50,853 nt of DNA from Prochlorococcus sp. AG-402-G19. Its GTDB lineage: Bacteria; Cyanobacteriota; Cyanobacteriia; PCC-6307; Cyanobiaceae. The stretch spans positions 1 through 50,853 of the forward strand of contig QCHU01000006.1 of the NCBI GenBank assembly GCA_003279455.1, in the 5' to 3' direction. The notes below the pieces were generated by a model. That model was given only the letters and a program-made list of their open reading frames with translations. It was not told where the DNA came from and did not search any database. This document shows, piece after piece, positions 1 through 12,187 of the stretch. Within the stretch, counting starts at the first letter, position 1. Each line of letters opens with the position of its first letter. The translations under genes and the position numbers were made by a program.

Positions 1-2
1 AA

Positions 3-578
3 GTTGCGGTTGTTGGAGCTACTGGTGACATTGGCAGTGCGGTTTGTAGATGGCTTACAAGTCGAACTGGTGTCTCAGAACTTTTATTAGTAGCTAGGCA
101 GCAAAAACCATTAATTGAACTTCAATCTCAACTTGGAGGGGGGAGAATTCTTAGCCTTGATGAGGCTTTGCCAGAGGCAGATATTGTGATTTGGGTTGCA
201 AGTATGCCTAAAACTTTAGAAATTGATCCATCCAAAATCAAACAACCCTGCTTGATGATTGATGGAGGATATCCAAAAAATTTAGGTGAGAAGTTTTCAG
301 GACCTGGTATCCACGTTTTAAAAGGTGGAATAGTTCAATTTTTTAAAGATATCGGTTGGAGCATGATGGAATTGGCTGAGATGGAAAATCCTAAAAGGGA
401 AATGTTTGCTTGTTTTGCTGAAGCAATGATTCTTGAATTCGAAAATTGTCATACAAATTTCAGTTGGGGTAGAAACAATATCACTATTGAAAAGATGGAT
501 TTTATTGGTCAAGCCTCTAGGAGGCACGGATTCTCTGCTGTTGGCTTGAAAAAAAATATTCAGACTTTAATAGTCTGA
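3..578 (+). CDS. aar: Long-chain acyl-[ACP] reductase, C-terminal part (5' end outside window)
   Basis: NADPH-dependent acyl-ACP reductase makes fatty aldehydes for the cyanobacterial alkane pathway; its partner, aldehyde-deformylating oxygenase, would be expected upstream of the window. The frame is open from base 3 and gives 191 residues. It opens with a Rossmann nucleotide-binding motif (GATGDIG). A cysteine in FACFAEA (codon 411-413) fits the catalytic acyl-thioester Cys of the family. The full family length is about 340 residues, so roughly the first 150 are missing. The last codons and stop lie inside a 13-bp hairpin. accA follows after 26 bp on the same strand, so fatty-acid use and synthesis genes are adjacent. 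Confidence 0.9.
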   Translation, partial: VAVVGATGDIGSAVCRWLTSRTGVSELLLVARQQKPLIELQSQLGGGRILSLDEALPEADIVIWVASMPKTLEIDPSKIKQPCLMIDGGYPKNLGEKFSGPGIHVLKGGIVQFFKDIGWSMMELAEMENPKREMFACFAEAMILEFENCHTNFSWGRNNITIEKMDFIGQASRRHGFSAVGLKKNIQTLIV

Positions 579-584
579 ATATTT
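554..584 (+). terminator. 13-bp perfect hairpin spanning the aar stop codon
   Basis: Positions 554-566 (AAATATTCAGACT) pair perfectly with 572-584 around a 5-base loop, TTAAT. The right arm contains the aar stop TGA (576-578). The following bases are T-rich but not an uninterrupted T run (GAATATTTGGTTATTTTTC), so this could be a leaky terminator or an mRNA 3'-end stabiliser between aar and accA. Confidence 0.6.
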
Positions 585-604
585 GAATATTTGGTTATTT
601 TTCT

Positions 605-1594
605 ATGGCTAGACGTTTTCTGCTCGAATTTGAAAAACCTCTTGTTGAATTAGAGAATCAGATTGATCAAATCAGAGAATTAGCCAGGGATTCAGAGGTT
701 GATGTAAGTCAACAACTTCTACAATTAGAAACTCTTGCAGCAAGAAGGCGGGAAGAAATATTTAATGCACTCACTCCAGCTCAAAAGATTCAAGTAGCTA
801 GGCATCCTCAAAGGCCTAGCACACTTGATTACATCCAGATGTTTTGTGATGACTGGGTTGAACTACATGGGGACCGAAACGGAACTGATGATCAAGCTCT
901 CATAGGAGGGTTAGCACGAATCGGTGAAAGATCTGTTCTTCTCATTGGACAACAAAAAGGTAGAGATACAAAAGAGAATGTTGCTAGAAACTTTGGAATG
1001 GCAAAGCCTGGAGGTTATAGAAAGGCTTTAAGGCTTATGGATCATGCAGATCGCTTTAGTCTTCCGATAATTTCTTTTATAGACACTCCTGGGGCTTATG
1101 CAGGGCTCATAGCGGAAGAACAAGGTCAGGGAGAGGCAATAGCAGTTAATTTGCGTGAAATGTTCAGATTGAAAGTACCAATTATTGCGACCGTAATTGG
1201 GGAAGGAGGTTCTGGTGGTGCTCTTGGGATAGGAGTCGCAGATAGGTTGCTTATGTTCGAACATAGTGTTTATACGGTTGCGAGCCCCGAAGCTTGTGCT
1301 TCGATTCTATGGAGAGATGCTGCTAAGGCTTCTGAGGCAGCATTATCTCTAAAAATCACTGGAACTGATCTTGTTAAATTAGGAATTGTTGATGAGGTCC
1401 TACCAGAGCCTTCTGGAGGGAACAATTGGGCACCTCTTCAGGCTGGAGAAACTTTAAAAAATGCCCTTGAGAAGCATTTATCAGAATTATTGGCTTTATC
1501 AAATGATGAATTGAAAAAAAACAGATATACCAAATTTAGAGAAATGGGAAAATTTCTGGAAACTCAGTCTATAGAAAGTCAAATTTCAGTTTAA
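605..1594 (+). CDS. accA: Acetyl-CoA carboxylase carboxyltransferase subunit alpha
   Basis: AccA pairs with AccD to move the carboxyl group from carboxybiotin (on AccB) to acetyl-CoA, giving malonyl-CoA, the committed step of fatty-acid synthesis in the cytoplasm. The 329-residue protein has the usual family length. It shows DTPGAYAG at about 160-167 and the glycine-rich [12 protein letters not shown] at about 199-210, the crotonase-fold oxyanion and CoA-binding loops. The N-terminal helix with [11 protein letters not shown] is typical of AccA. It starts with ATG 26 bp after aar and is followed 11 bp later by an SDR gene, suggesting one transcription unit. Confidence 0.97.
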   Translation: MARRFLLEFEKPLVELENQIDQIRELARDSEVDVSQQLLQLETLAARRREEIFNALTPAQKIQVARHPQRPSTLDYIQMFCDDWVELHGDRNGTDDQALIGGLARIGERSVLLIGQQKGRDTKENVARNFGMAKPGGYRKALRLMDHADRFSLPIISFIDTPGAYAGLIAEEQGQGEAIAVNLREMFRLKVPIIATVIGEGGSGGALGIGVADRLLMFEHSVYTVASPEACASILWRDAAKASEAALSLKITGTDLVKLGIVDEVLPEPSGGNNWAPLQAGETLKNALEKHLSELLALSNDELKKNRYTKFREMGKFLETQSIESQISV

Positions 1595-1605
1595 AGTTTT
1601 AATGT

Positions 1606-2328
1606 TTGCTTTTAACTTTCTTGTCAACAGTATTAATTACGGGTGCTTCTAGGGGGATTGGAAGGGCAACTGCCAAAGCTTTTGCTGATTCTGGATGGGA
1701 TTTACTACTATTAGCCAGATCCGAAGATGAACTGGAAAAACTTTCTCAGGAAATTGATAATAAGAGAGTGAAGGTCTTCTATAAATCTATTGACCTTAGT
1801 AATCCTAAAAATATTTCTAAGGGGATAGTTGAATTGATGAATAGTGGATTGATTCCTTCAGTATTGATAAATAATGCAGGAGTTGCTTGGACTGGGGATC
1901 TTTTATCTATGCCACTTGAGAAATGGGAATGGATCATGCAAATGAACCTAACCAGTATCTTTCAAGTTTGCTCTGAAGTGGTTCCTTTTATGAGAAAAAA
2001 TGGAGGATTAGTTATCAACGTTAGTAGCCATGCTTCTAGAAATGTTTTCCCGCAATGGGGAGCATATTGTGTTTCAAAAGCAGCATTAGCAAGTTTTACT
2101 AAATGCTTAGCAGAAGAAGAACGTAGTAATTCAATACGAGCATGCACACTTACACTTGGATCAGTAAATTCATCTCTTTGGGATACTGATACCGTCGGGA
2201 TGCAATTTGATAGAGATTCGATGCTTTCAATTGATCAAGTGGCATCTCAGCTTTTACATCTTGCTAATCAGCCAATTAATCAAATTATTGAGGACATAAC
2301 ACTTATGCCCTCTGCAGGGGCATTCTAA
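1606..2328 (+). CDS. Short-chain dehydrogenase/reductase (SDR) next to accA
   Basis: Classical SDR of about 240 residues. It has the cofactor motif TGASRGIG near the N-terminus, NNAG in the middle, and a YCVSKAAL active-site motif (YxxxK) preceded by the catalytic serine region VINVSSHAS. The substrate cannot be read from sequence. Its place just after accA suggests a lipid or isoprenoid link, which is inference only. No ATG is in frame at the start: TTG at 1606 or TTG at 1621 (giving MSTVLITGASRG) are the choices, and 1621 fits the family N-terminus better. It converges with trpF. Confidence 0.85.
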   Translation: MLLTFLSTVLITGASRGIGRATAKAFADSGWDLLLLARSEDELEKLSQEIDNKRVKVFYKSIDLSNPKNISKGIVELMNSGLIPSVLINNAGVAWTGDLLSMPLEKWEWIMQMNLTSIFQVCSEVVPFMRKNGGLVINVSSHASRNVFPQWGAYCVSKAALASFTKCLAEEERSNSIRACTLTLGSVNSSLWDTDTVGMQFDRDSMLSIDQVASQLLHLANQPINQIIEDITLMPSAGAF

Positions 2329-2356
2329 ATGAGTCAAATTAAAATAAATTCATTTA

Positions 2357-3031
2357 TTAATTTTGTTCTCTTATTTCACGAACAAGTGATTCAACTTTTT
2401 TAAGATCTTTAATACCTGGAGATATTTCTAATCGACTTGAGGCGTCAACCCCATCAGGCCTAAGTTTAGAAAAAATTTCAGGAATTATTTCAGCTGATAT
2501 TCCACCAGCTAATATCCAAGGAGCTTGAAAAGTTTTGTTAACCAGTAACTCTATTGGGACTCTATTCCCCGTTCCACCAAGTGACTTGTTATCCCATGCA
2601 TCTAAGAGGATAGCATCAATATTTTCCTCGTATTGACTAATGATTTTTAAATCATTAATAGATTTTAATCTGAATGCTTTCCATAATTTAATTGTTGAAA
2701 AATTTTTCTTAAATTCACGACAATAATCAACTGATTCATCCCCATGTAGTTGGATTACCGATGGTGGAGTTGACCTATTATTTATATATTTTATTGTTTC
2801 TAATTTTTCATTTGCGATAACTAATACTTTCTCAATTTCTGAAGAAACCTTTTCTACTTCATTAAAAATTTTTATACATTCTTCTTCCGGTACAAAACGA
2901 GGGGACTTTTTTACGCCAATAACCCCAATAGCATTTATTTTGAATTGAGCTATGGATTTTGCTTGCGAAGTATTTGTTATTCCACAAATTTTTATTGCTG
3001 TTGATTTTATGGGAGGAGATTTTCTGATCAT
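2357..3031 (-). CDS. trpF: Phosphoribosylanthranilate isomerase
   Basis: TrpF catalyses the Amadori rearrangement of N-(5'-phosphoribosyl)anthranilate in tryptophan synthesis. The TIM-barrel protein has 224 residues. KICGIT at about 14-19 carries the catalytic Cys (C16). A conserved Asp lies in LLDAWD, and the phosphate-binding segments are LAGGIS and GVDASSRLE near the C-terminus. The N-terminal extension of roughly ten residues before KICG is lysine-rich and may be partly untranslated. The gene is divergent from the site-2 protease gene; trpA lies at 34.4 kb, so tryptophan genes are scattered as is usual in cyanobacteria. Confidence 0.93.
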   Translation of the reverse strand: MIRKSPPIKSTAIKICGITNTSQAKSIAQFKINAIGVIGVKKSPRFVPEEECIKIFNEVEKVSSEIEKVLVIANEKLETIKYINNRSTPPSVIQLHGDESVDYCREFKKNFSTIKLWKAFRLKSINDLKIISQYEENIDAILLDAWDNKSLGGTGNRVPIELLVNKTFQAPWILAGGISAEIIPEIFSKLRPDGVDASSRLEISPGIKDLKKVESLVREIREQN

Positions 3032-3111
3032 TACCAGAACTTTTATTAGGATTGATTGAAATAGATTTATTGAGAGTTAGGAGGGATTTAAGCTTGGAAA
3101 GTTGGAAAGTT

Positions 3112-4335
3112 ATGAAAATCAAAGGCATCCCCTTGAAGGTCCATCCTAGTTGGTTTTTGGTTTTCTTATATTTTACTTTGTCAGCAAGAGATCAGTTTGA
3201 GGCAATGTTGAATGGTCAAGCTTCTATTTTTGATAGCTGGCTGATAGGTGTTTTTACTTCGGTTCTTTTGTTCTTATCTGTTTTATTGCATGAATTGGCT
3301 CATTCGTTTGTAGCAATTGGAGAAGGTCTAAAAGTTAGAGACATAACACTTTTTTTTCTTGGGGGAATGGTAAATCTAGAAAAAGAATGTAAAACTTCAA
3401 AAGGAAGTTTGAAAATTGCAATTTCAGGACCAATTGTTAGTCTCTTTTTAGCCTTTTTAATGATTTTATTAAGTAATAATTTATCAGTATCAAATCTTAT
3501 TTTCTCTAATTTATTTAAGCAGGTTGGGAACCTTAATCTTTTAATAGGGGTATTTAACTTGCTTCCGATAATCCCCCTTGATGGGGGTGTAATATTAAAA
3601 TCTTTAATTTGGCATTTTACTGGGAGTAAAAGGACAGGTATTAAAGTTGCAATAGCCTCTGCAAGATTAATTTCTTTTATTGCTATCTTTGTCGGCATTT
3701 TTAGTTTAATTAATGGTAGCTTTTATGTTGCATTTTGCTTATTTATTATTGGTTTATTTGTCTTTACTTCAGCTAAGTCGCAGAGCCAAATTATTCAAAT
3801 ACAGAAGATATTATGTGAATTGAATGTTAATCAAGTATGTAGTCGCTCATACAGGGTACTAGAGGATAGTTTGCCAGTAAAAACTTTATCTAAATATAAT
3901 TCATTGAATAAAAAAAATGGCTCCAATCAAGAATGGATTCTTTTGTGTAGAGAAGGTAGATGGGTTGGTTATGTGCACAAAAAAATCTTGAAAAATATTG
4001 TTGTACAAAATTGGGATAAAAAATTTCTTTATGAGTTTTCCTTGCCATTAAATGAATTACCATCGATTAGTGAAAAAGAATCGTTATGGAAAGCAATAAT
4101 AAAAATAGAAAAAACAAGAGATGCAAGGCTACTTGTCCTTTCAGCGGCTGGTCTTCCTTTTGGAACACTTGATAGAGTAGATATAGGTAAAGCAGTACTT
4201 AAAAAAATTGGATTAAATCTTCCAGAACAATTAATTAAAGTTGCAAGACAGGAAAATATTTATCCAATAGGATTGAATCTTTCTCAAATAGCAACTTCGA
4301 TGGCTTCTAGTGATCAAGAGGATAATCAAAAATGA
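3112..4335 (+). CDS. Site-2-protease family membrane metalloprotease
   Basis: Intramembrane zinc protease of the M50/S2P family. Counting from ATG 3112, the zinc motif HELAH is at residues 60-64 inside a hydrophobic helix. The third-ligand motif PLDGG follows two further membrane segments. The C-terminal half (from about residue 230) is soluble and may be a degenerate CBS-like pair, as in the cyanobacterial S2P branch. The frame is open upstream to 3052, but ATG 3112 (MKIKGIPLKVHPSW) matches the family N-terminus, and the amphipathic stretch before it does not. The 3' end overlaps the convergent lipoate-ligase-like gene by 10 bp. The substrate is unknown; anti-sigma factors or membrane regulators are typical. 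Confidence 0.88.
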   Translation: MKIKGIPLKVHPSWFLVFLYFTLSARDQFEAMLNGQASIFDSWLIGVFTSVLLFLSVLLHELAHSFVAIGEGLKVRDITLFFLGGMVNLEKECKTSKGSLKIAISGPIVSLFLAFLMILLSNNLSVSNLIFSNLFKQVGNLNLLIGVFNLLPIIPLDGGVILKSLIWHFTGSKRTGIKVAIASARLISFIAIFVGIFSLINGSFYVAFCLFIIGLFVFTSAKSQSQIIQIQKILCELNVNQVCSRSYRVLEDSLPVKTLSKYNSLNKKNGSNQEWILLCREGRWVGYVHKKILKNIVVQNWDKKFLYEFSLPLNELPSISEKESLWKAIIKIEKTRDARLLVLSAAGLPFGTLDRVDIGKAVLKKIGLNLPEQLIKVARQENIYPIGLNLSQIATSMASSDQEDNQK

Positions 4336-5075
4336 TTGATTTTGTTGAAATTATCTATAGATAAATGTTTTATCTTTTCTTTATCTTTTTTATCTAATTT
4401 GTAATTAAACATTTCCAAACCAGGCCATGTTTTGCTGAACGATTCTTTTAAAATATTTATAAGTTTACCTTTATCTTTAATTTTATTTTTTATCTTTGGT
4501 GGATCAGTATTAAAAACTTTCTTCCATAATTTTTTGGACGGTTCCATCAATATTTCTCCATGTTGAAGCAAGTGTCCCTTTCTCCAATATTGAGCACTTC
4601 CAATATGCTTGTTTTGATCTTTATCAAGTAAGTCAGCTAATGTTGAAGTTGAAAAACAATTACTATTAGATATTTTCACAGGTTCAGTCCCCAAAAATAG
4701 ATCCACTCCAGCTTTTTTAAAGCCATATTTTAACCATTGAGTTGTCTTTAGATATGATTCTTTTTTGTTCCTTGGTGGATTTTTCCATATTAGTGCATAA
4801 GTCAGCCCTCTACTATGAAGAACAGCTTTCCCACCACTAGGCCTTCTTACGATTTTCAACTGTTCATTTTTTAGAAGTTTAAGCCACTCTTTTGGCAGTT
4901 CTTTTTGATTTTTACCAATCGATAACCAGTCCCCATCCCAGGTATAAAAACGTATTGCCATATTAAAATTGTGATCAGTAAATGACTTCTCTAATAAGAA
5001 GAGATCAATTGCCATTTGCTCTGGTCCACTTAATTCAAGAGGATTTAAATAAAGCACTACTTCTCGATTATTCAT
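4326..5075 (-). CDS. Lipoate-protein ligase A family protein
   Basis: Biotin/lipoate ligase-fold protein of 249 residues. The diagnostic segment RRPSGGKAVLHSRGLTYAL is the RRxSGGGAVxH lipoyl-AMP-binding motif of LplA/LipM-type proteins, and a conserved lysine follows in KHIGSAQYW. The enzyme would attach lipoate or octanoate to E2 or GcvH domains. Which of ligase, octanoyltransferase or amidotransferase it is cannot be decided from sequence. A lysine-rich C-terminal tail is seen. It converges with the S2P gene with a 10-bp overlap. Confidence 0.85.
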   Translation of the reverse strand: MNNREVVLYLNPLELSGPEQMAIDLFLLEKSFTDHNFNMAIRFYTWDGDWLSIGKNQKELPKEWLKLLKNEQLKIVRRPSGGKAVLHSRGLTYALIWKNPPRNKKESYLKTTQWLKYGFKKAGVDLFLGTEPVKISNSNCFSTSTLADLLDKDQNKHIGSAQYWRKGHLLQHGEILMEPSKKLWKKVFNTDPPKIKNKIKDKGKLINILKESFSKTWPGLEMFNYKLDKKDKEKIKHLSIDNFNKINHF

Positions 5076-5344
5076 TTTGATTTTTAGTTATCTGTTATGA
5101 AAACTTTTCAATGAGAAGTTAAAATAGCATAAAATTAATCTAAATATAGTTAAAGCTATTTGATTATATTATGAGTAAAAGTATGATATTAAAGATTTAT
5201 TTGAGTTCTTGAAAATATTAGTTACTTTATATTCTCCTCTATTGGTTTATTTTTTTAAATTTATAAATGCATTGAAAGTAGTGAAAGAATTGATTCTATT
5301 AATAATTAAGTTAACATGAAATAATATGAGACTTTCGTTTAATT

Positions 5345-5749
5345 TTGGGACAACCTCAACGAATTGAAGAGCCATTTAGAAGGAAGCGATTAAAGAAAAT
5401 TATCAAGAGTAATCCCTCTGTTAATAAAAAAGTCGATGCGTTTACTCAAGTTTCTGAATTTCAGAGAGAAGAAATTAGACGAGAGCTTTTATATAGCTAT
5501 GCGGGATTAATTTTGAAATCTGGTCTATTGATTGTATTTGCAACAAGTCTCGTGAACTTAGGACTTGCATCTCATCAACGTGTGAATAGGAATCTAGAGT
5601 TGTCATATCTATTAGAAAAAGAATCAAAAAAACTTCAAAAGTTAAGACTACGTTTTGATGAAATGTTTACAAACGGTGGAGAGCAAAGTTTTTTTAAGGA
5701 GCAAGATCAGTGGATTGCTCCAAATAGTGTCAGAGTTATCTGGCGATGA
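5345..5749 (+). CDS. Conserved small membrane protein upstream of por (unknown function)
   Basis: 134-residue protein with a basic N-terminal cytoplasmic stretch, one membrane helix at about 50-75 (YAGLILKSGLLIVFATSLVNLG), then a charged coiled-coil-prone segment (RNLELSYLLEKESKKLQKLRLRF). This bitopic helix plus coiled coil resembles FtsL/FtsB-type divisome proteins in layout only; I see no family signature. It starts at TTG 5345, and no in-frame ATG is available nearby. It lies 69 bp upstream of por on the same strand, so it may share its transcript. The 269 bp before it (5076-5344) hold only a weak hydrophobic 36-codon TTG frame (5209-5319), not called. I could not find psaM there. Confidence 0.6.
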   Translation: MGQPQRIEEPFRRKRLKKIIKSNPSVNKKVDAFTQVSEFQREEIRRELLYSYAGLILKSGLLIVFATSLVNLGLASHQRVNRNLELSYLLEKESKKLQKLRLRFDEMFTNGGEQSFFKEQDQWIAPNSVRVIWR

Positions 5750-5818
5750 TTAACTTTGCGTCTCTTAGGTCTAGATTTGTCTTTGAAAATTGATTAAAAA
5801 TAGTTTTTACTTACGAAG

Positions 5819-6832
5819 ATGGCTCTAGTACAAGCGGCACCAGGAACTGTCTTAATTACTGGCACAACATCAGGTGTTGGTTTGTATGCAACAAAGTCTT
5901 TGGTAGAGAGGGGGTGGAGAGTTATTACTGCAAATAGATCTTCTTTGAGAGCCGAAGCTTCTGCTTCAGCTATTGGATTGCCTACTAATAGTCCAAGACA
6001 ACTTAAACATATACAAATTGATCTTGGCGACTTGGATAGCGTTCGCAATGGAGCTAAAAGTCTTCTAGATGATTTGGAAAAACCATTGGATGCTTTAGTT
6101 TGTAACGCGGCTGTCTATCTGCCTCGTTTAAAAAAACCATTGAGGTCTCCACAGGGATATGAAATATCAATGGCAACAAATCATTTTGGGCATTTTTTAT
6201 TAATTCAGTTACTGTTGGAAAATCTTAGTAAGTCATCAAGACCAGTCTGGAAGGGAAGATCTTGGGGTGTGGAATCATCTAGGGTTGTTATTTTGGGCAC
6301 TGTAACTGCTAATAATAAAGAATTAGGCGGTAAAATACCAATACCAGCTCCTGCTGATCTAGGAAATCTTTCTGGTTTTGAAGAGGGCTTTTGCGAACCA
6401 ATATCAATGGCTAGTGGTAAACGTTTTAAACCGGGTAAAGCTTATAAAGACAGTAAGTTATGCAATATGATTACGACCCAAGAATTACATAGGCGATTTA
6501 ATTCTTCTCCAATTCTTTTTAGCTCTCTTTATCCAGGATGTGTAGCTAATACAAGATTATTTAGAAACACTCCTAAACTGTTTCAGTGGTTGTTCCCATG
6601 GTTTCAGAAATTAATAACTGGAGGCTTTGTAAGTGAAGAACTGGCTGGTGACAGGGTAGCCCAAGTTGTTTCAGACCCGCAATTTGCTATTTCAGGTGTT
6701 CATTGGAGCTGGGGTAATAGACAACGTAAGGACAGGCAACAATTTTCACAAGAATTATCCGATAGAGTGACTGATCCAGTAACTTCTAGAAAAGTTTGGG
6801 AATTGTCTATGAGATTAGTTGGTCTGAAATAG
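5819..6832 (+). CDS. por: Light-dependent protochlorophyllide oxidoreductase
   Basis: LPOR reduces ring D of protochlorophyllide to chlorophyllide using NADPH and light. It is an SDR of 337 residues. The cofactor motif TGTTSGVG is at 14-21 and NAA at about 96-98. The catalytic YKDSK has Tyr209 and Lys213, within AYKDSKLCN as in cyanobacterial and plant PORs. The conserved Cys after that motif (C215) is also present. It sits 12 bp from the convergent chlL, so the two routes for the same reaction, light-dependent and light-independent, are neighbours. Confidence 0.96.
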   Translation: MALVQAAPGTVLITGTTSGVGLYATKSLVERGWRVITANRSSLRAEASASAIGLPTNSPRQLKHIQIDLGDLDSVRNGAKSLLDDLEKPLDALVCNAAVYLPRLKKPLRSPQGYEISMATNHFGHFLLIQLLLENLSKSSRPVWKGRSWGVESSRVVILGTVTANNKELGGKIPIPAPADLGNLSGFEEGFCEPISMASGKRFKPGKAYKDSKLCNMITTQELHRRFNSSPILFSSLYPGCVANTRLFRNTPKLFQWLFPWFQKLITGGFVSEELAGDRVAQVVSDPQFAISGVHWSWGNRQRKDRQQFSQELSDRVTDPVTSRKVWELSMRLVGLK

Positions 6833-6844
6833 CCCTTCAAGTAG

Positions 6845-7953
<1,109 letters not shown>

Positions 7954-7991
7954 TTGTTGATAGCAAGTCCAAGTCATCGTAAGCAGACATT

Positions 7992-8013
7992 AAGTAACTA
8001 AAAAGTAACTAAA
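7992..8013. promoter_or_regulatory. Perfect 11-bp tandem direct repeat upstream of chlN
   Basis: AAGTAACTAAA occurs twice head to tail (7992-8002 and 8003-8013), ending 81 bp before the chlN ATG. The 11-bp period places both copies on one face of the helix, as for OmpR/PhoB-type response regulators. On the minus strand each half reads GTTACTT, close to the GTTACA core of the cyanobacterial HLR1 element bound by RpaB, but the HLR1 period as I recall it is 10. The regulator is inference. Confidence 0.5.
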
Positions 8014-8067
8014 TCCCAAAGAGATTAAGTGTTAGTTGACGGTTTACCCTTTTTGGATGCAATTTGA

Positions 8068-9351
<1,284 letters not shown>

Positions 9352-9355
9352 TTTC

Positions 9356-10933
9356 ATGGAATTGACTCTCTGGACATACGAAGGACCTCCTCATATTGGT
9401 GCAATGAGGATTGCTACGTCGATGAAAAAATTACATTATGTATTACACGCTCCTCAAGGTGATACCTATGCTGATCTTCTTTTCACGATGATTGAACGTC
9501 GTGGTAGCAGACCACCTGTAACTTATACAACTTTTCAAGCTAGAGATTTAGGAGGTGATACAGCTGAACTTGTAAAAGGACATTTAAAAGAAGCTGTTGA
9601 TAGGTTTAATCCAGAGGCTCTTTTGGTTGGAGAAAGCTGTACAGCCGAATTAATTCAAGATCAGCCTGGTTCACTTGCTAAAGGTATGGGGTTTGACATC
9701 CCAATAGTCAGTCTAGAGTTACCTGCTTATAGCAAAAAGGAAAACTGGGGTGGCTCTGAGACTTTTTATCAAATAGTAAGAAATTTACTCAAAGACCACT
9801 CGAAAGAATCAAAACAAACTTGGCAGGAAGAAAAAAGGAGACCGAGAGTAAATCTTCTTGGGCCAACTTTGCTTGGCTTTAGATGTCGTGATGATATTTT
9901 GGAAATACAAAAACTACTTGGTCAGCACGGTATAGACGTCAATGTTGTAGCGCCTTTGGGAGCATCACCTGCAGACATAATTCGAATACCAGATGCAGAT
10001 GTAAATGTTTGCCTCTATCCAGAGATAGCTGAATCAACATGTATTTGGCTTGAAAGAAATTTAAATATTCCTTTTACAACAACAGTTCCTCTTGGTGTTG
10101 GGGCTACTCAAGATTTTCTTCGAGAATTACACGAGGTTTTAGGGATGGAAATCCCACAATCGGTAAATGAATCGAATAATTCTAAATTAACTTGGTATTC
10201 GAATTCAGTAGATTCCAATTATCTAACAGGGAAAAGAGTCTTTATTTTTGGAGACGGAACACACGCTCTTGCTGCAGCAAGAATTGCTAACGAGGAGCTT
10301 GGTTTTAAAGTTGTTGGTTTAGGAACTTATAGCCGTGAAATGGCTAGGAAAGTTCGTCCAGCCGCTAAGGAACTTGGCTTGGAGGCGTTGATAACAAATG
10401 ACTATTTAGAAGTAGAAGAAGCGATAAAAGAAACGTCTCCAGAATTAGTTCTTGGTACTCAAATGGAGCGACATAGTGCAAAAAGATTAGGCATACCATG
10501 CGCAGTAATTAGCACACCAATGCATGTTCAGGATGTACCTGCTAGATATAGTCCTCAAATGGGTTGGGAAGGAGCAAATGTTATTTTTGACGACTGGGTG
10601 CATCCTCTAATGATGGGACTTGAAGAACATTTAATTGGAATGTTTAAGCATGACTTTGAATTTGTTGACGGTCATCAAAGTCATCTAGGCCATTTGGGTG
10701 GAAAAGGAAATCAAAATGTTAATCAAGAAGTTAAAACAAAAAATTCAATTGACTCAACAACTTCAAATACTGATCCTATATGGACACACGAGGGTGAAAG
10801 AGAACTTTCGAAAATCCCATTTTTCGTTAGAGGTAAAGTAAGAAGAAATACAGAGAATTATGCTCGCCAAGCAGGTTGTAGAGAAATCAACGAAGAAACC
10901 CTTTATGACGCTAAGGCTCATTATAAAGCCTAA
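9356..10933 (+). CDS. chlB: DPOR catalytic subunit ChlB
   Basis: Partner of ChlN in dark protochlorophyllide reduction. The 525-residue protein begins [18 protein letters not shown], the conserved ChlB start. Asp36 (APQGDTYAD), the unusual aspartate ligand of the NB cluster, is present. A C-terminal region with [13 protein letters not shown] matches the ChlB tail that contacts the substrate and ChlL. It is 4 bp downstream of chlN and converges with a small hypothetical gene 10 bp away, where a weak ATTAG/CTAAT stem lies. Confidence 0.97.
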   Translation: MELTLWTYEGPPHIGAMRIATSMKKLHYVLHAPQGDTYADLLFTMIERRGSRPPVTYTTFQARDLGGDTAELVKGHLKEAVDRFNPEALLVGESCTAELIQDQPGSLAKGMGFDIPIVSLELPAYSKKENWGGSETFYQIVRNLLKDHSKESKQTWQEEKRRPRVNLLGPTLLGFRCRDDILEIQKLLGQHGIDVNVVAPLGASPADIIRIPDADVNVCLYPEIAESTCIWLERNLNIPFTTTVPLGVGATQDFLRELHEVLGMEIPQSVNESNNSKLTWYSNSVDSNYLTGKRVFIFGDGTHALAAARIANEELGFKVVGLGTYSREMARKVRPAAKELGLEALITNDYLEVEEAIKETSPELVLGTQMERHSAKRLGIPCAVISTPMHVQDVPARYSPQMGWEGANVIFDDWVHPLMMGLEEHLIGMFKHDFEFVDGHQSHLGHLGGKGNQNVNQEVKTKNSIDSTTSNTDPIWTHEGERELSKIPFFVRGKVRRNTENYARQAGCREINEETLYDAKAHYKA

Positions 10934-10943
10934 ATTAGTTTTT

Positions 10944-11309
10944 CTAATTACGCCAATGAGAACTTTCTTGGCTTGACTTAATTAATCTCCAGACATTTCT
11001 TGAAATTTTCTTAGCAATTAGTCCACCTCTCTCAACTTTCGAGGAGCCTGGCCTAACGCCTAAAAGTTTTGATACTTCTGAAGTGCTTAGTGGAGCTCCA
11101 GTTTCAATAGCTAAAGAAGTTAGTTCAAGTCTTTGACGTAGCTCGTATGTATCACATTTTTCGTCTTCTTTTAACCAATTCAAATTGTCAATACCTTTGT
11201 CAGACAATTTCTGCATTAGACCTAACGAGACTAAACCAAGCGCTTGCTCTGGATTGATATCAGTATGTGAGTCATTGTTTTTTGAATCCTTTGGCTGAGG
11301 TTCAGACAT
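10944..11309 (-). CDS. Conserved hypothetical protein, possible helix-turn-helix
   Basis: 121-residue soluble protein with a polar, disordered N-terminus (about 1-25). A helical segment follows that reads like a winged- or MerR-like helix-turn-helix near 75-105 (LSTSEVSKLLGVRPGSSKVERGG). I do not recognise a named family. It stands alone between chlB (convergent) and csoS1D (divergent, about 100 bp away), so a role in regulating a neighbour is possible but unproven. Confidence 0.55.
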   Translation of the reverse strand: MSEPQPKDSKNNDSHTDINPEQALGLVSLGLMQKLSDKGIDNLNWLKEDEKCDTYELRQRLELTSLAIETGAPLSTSEVSKLLGVRPGSSKVERGGLIAKKISRNVWRLIKSSQESSHWRN

Positions 11310-11410
11310 TCTTCAATCAAATTAATATATATTGAATTTATCGGCTTAAATTCAGCATGCAAGTCTTAATGGCTAGCTAAAAAGGCAATCTTTGAGGTAA
11401 TATCCCGCCC

Positions 11411-12187
11411 ATGACAAGATTCGCCACATTTGAAAATAATGAAAGGCGACAAGTTGGCAGCCAGAGAATTACTGGTGCAGAAGTGAATGAATATCTGGCT
11501 GAGGATCCAAAGAGAGTAATAACAACAGATTCGGAGAAATCTTTGGTTGCTCGTCAGGCAAGTCATGTAAAACAGATTGAATTAAGAACATACGTATTTC
11601 TAGATTCTTTACAACCTCAACTTGCTGCTTATATGGGAACTGCAAGTTCAGGATTTTTACCCATACCTGGTGATGCTTGTCTTTGGATGGAGGTTTCTCC
11701 TGGAATGGCTGTGCATAGGGTTACAGATATCGCACTTAAAGCCAGCAACGTTCGATTAGGTCAAATGATCGTTGAAAGGGCATTTGGATCTCTTGCTCTT
11801 TATCACCGTGATCAAAGTACAGTCCTGCATTCAGGAGATGTGGTTTTAGATGCCATAGGAAGCACAATTGACAGGAGAACTAATCCTCAAGTTACTTGGA
11901 CTGAAGTTATTCGATCTATTACTCCAGACCATGCTGTGTTGATCAATCGCCAAAATAGACGTGGATCAATGATTCAATCTGGAATGAGTATGTTCATTCT
12001 TGAGACTGAACCAGCTGGATATGTGTTGATGGCTGCAAACGAGGCAGAGAAGTCATCAAATATCACAATCGTTGATGTGAAAGGAGTTGGTGCTTTTGGA
12101 AGACTAACTTTAGCCGGAAAAGAAGGCGATGTTGAAGAGGCTGCTGCTGCGGCAATGAGAGCTATTGATTACATAAATAGAAATTAA
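11411..12187 (+). CDS. csoS1D: Carboxysome tandem-BMC shell protein CsoS1D
   Basis: CsoS1D is a BMC-T shell protein whose trimers stack face to face and form a large gated pore thought to pass metabolites such as RuBP. The protein has 258 residues (about 256 in the characterised Prochlorococcus homologue). It has a roughly 50-residue N-terminal extension and two BMC domains, the second ending with [14 protein letters not shown]. The gating pair is seen as Glu122-Arg123 in MIVERAFG. It lies just upstream of the main cso operon but is separated from it by the convergent rdgB, whose stop codon directly abuts its own. Confidence 0.93.
   Translation: MTRFATFENNERRQVGSQRITGAEVNEYLAEDPKRVITTDSEKSLVARQASHVKQIELRTYVFLDSLQPQLAAYMGTASSGFLPIPGDACLWMEVSPGMAVHRVTDIALKASNVRLGQMIVERAFGSLALYHRDQSTVLHSGDVVLDAIGSTIDRRTNPQVTWTEVIRSITPDHAVLINRQNRRGSMIQSGMSMFILETEPAGYVLMAANEAEKSSNITIVDVKGVGAFGRLTLAGKEGDVEEAAAAAMRAIDYINRN

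Noticed and set aside
2343-2358. AT-only palindrome between the SDR and trpF genes as a bidirectional terminator
   Set aside because: The stem is only A-T pairs with a 2-base loop; too weak to call.
5076-5344. psaM or another small photosystem gene upstream of the 134-aa gene
   Set aside because: Only a weak 36-codon TTG frame (5209-5319) exists and it does not show the PsaM pattern.
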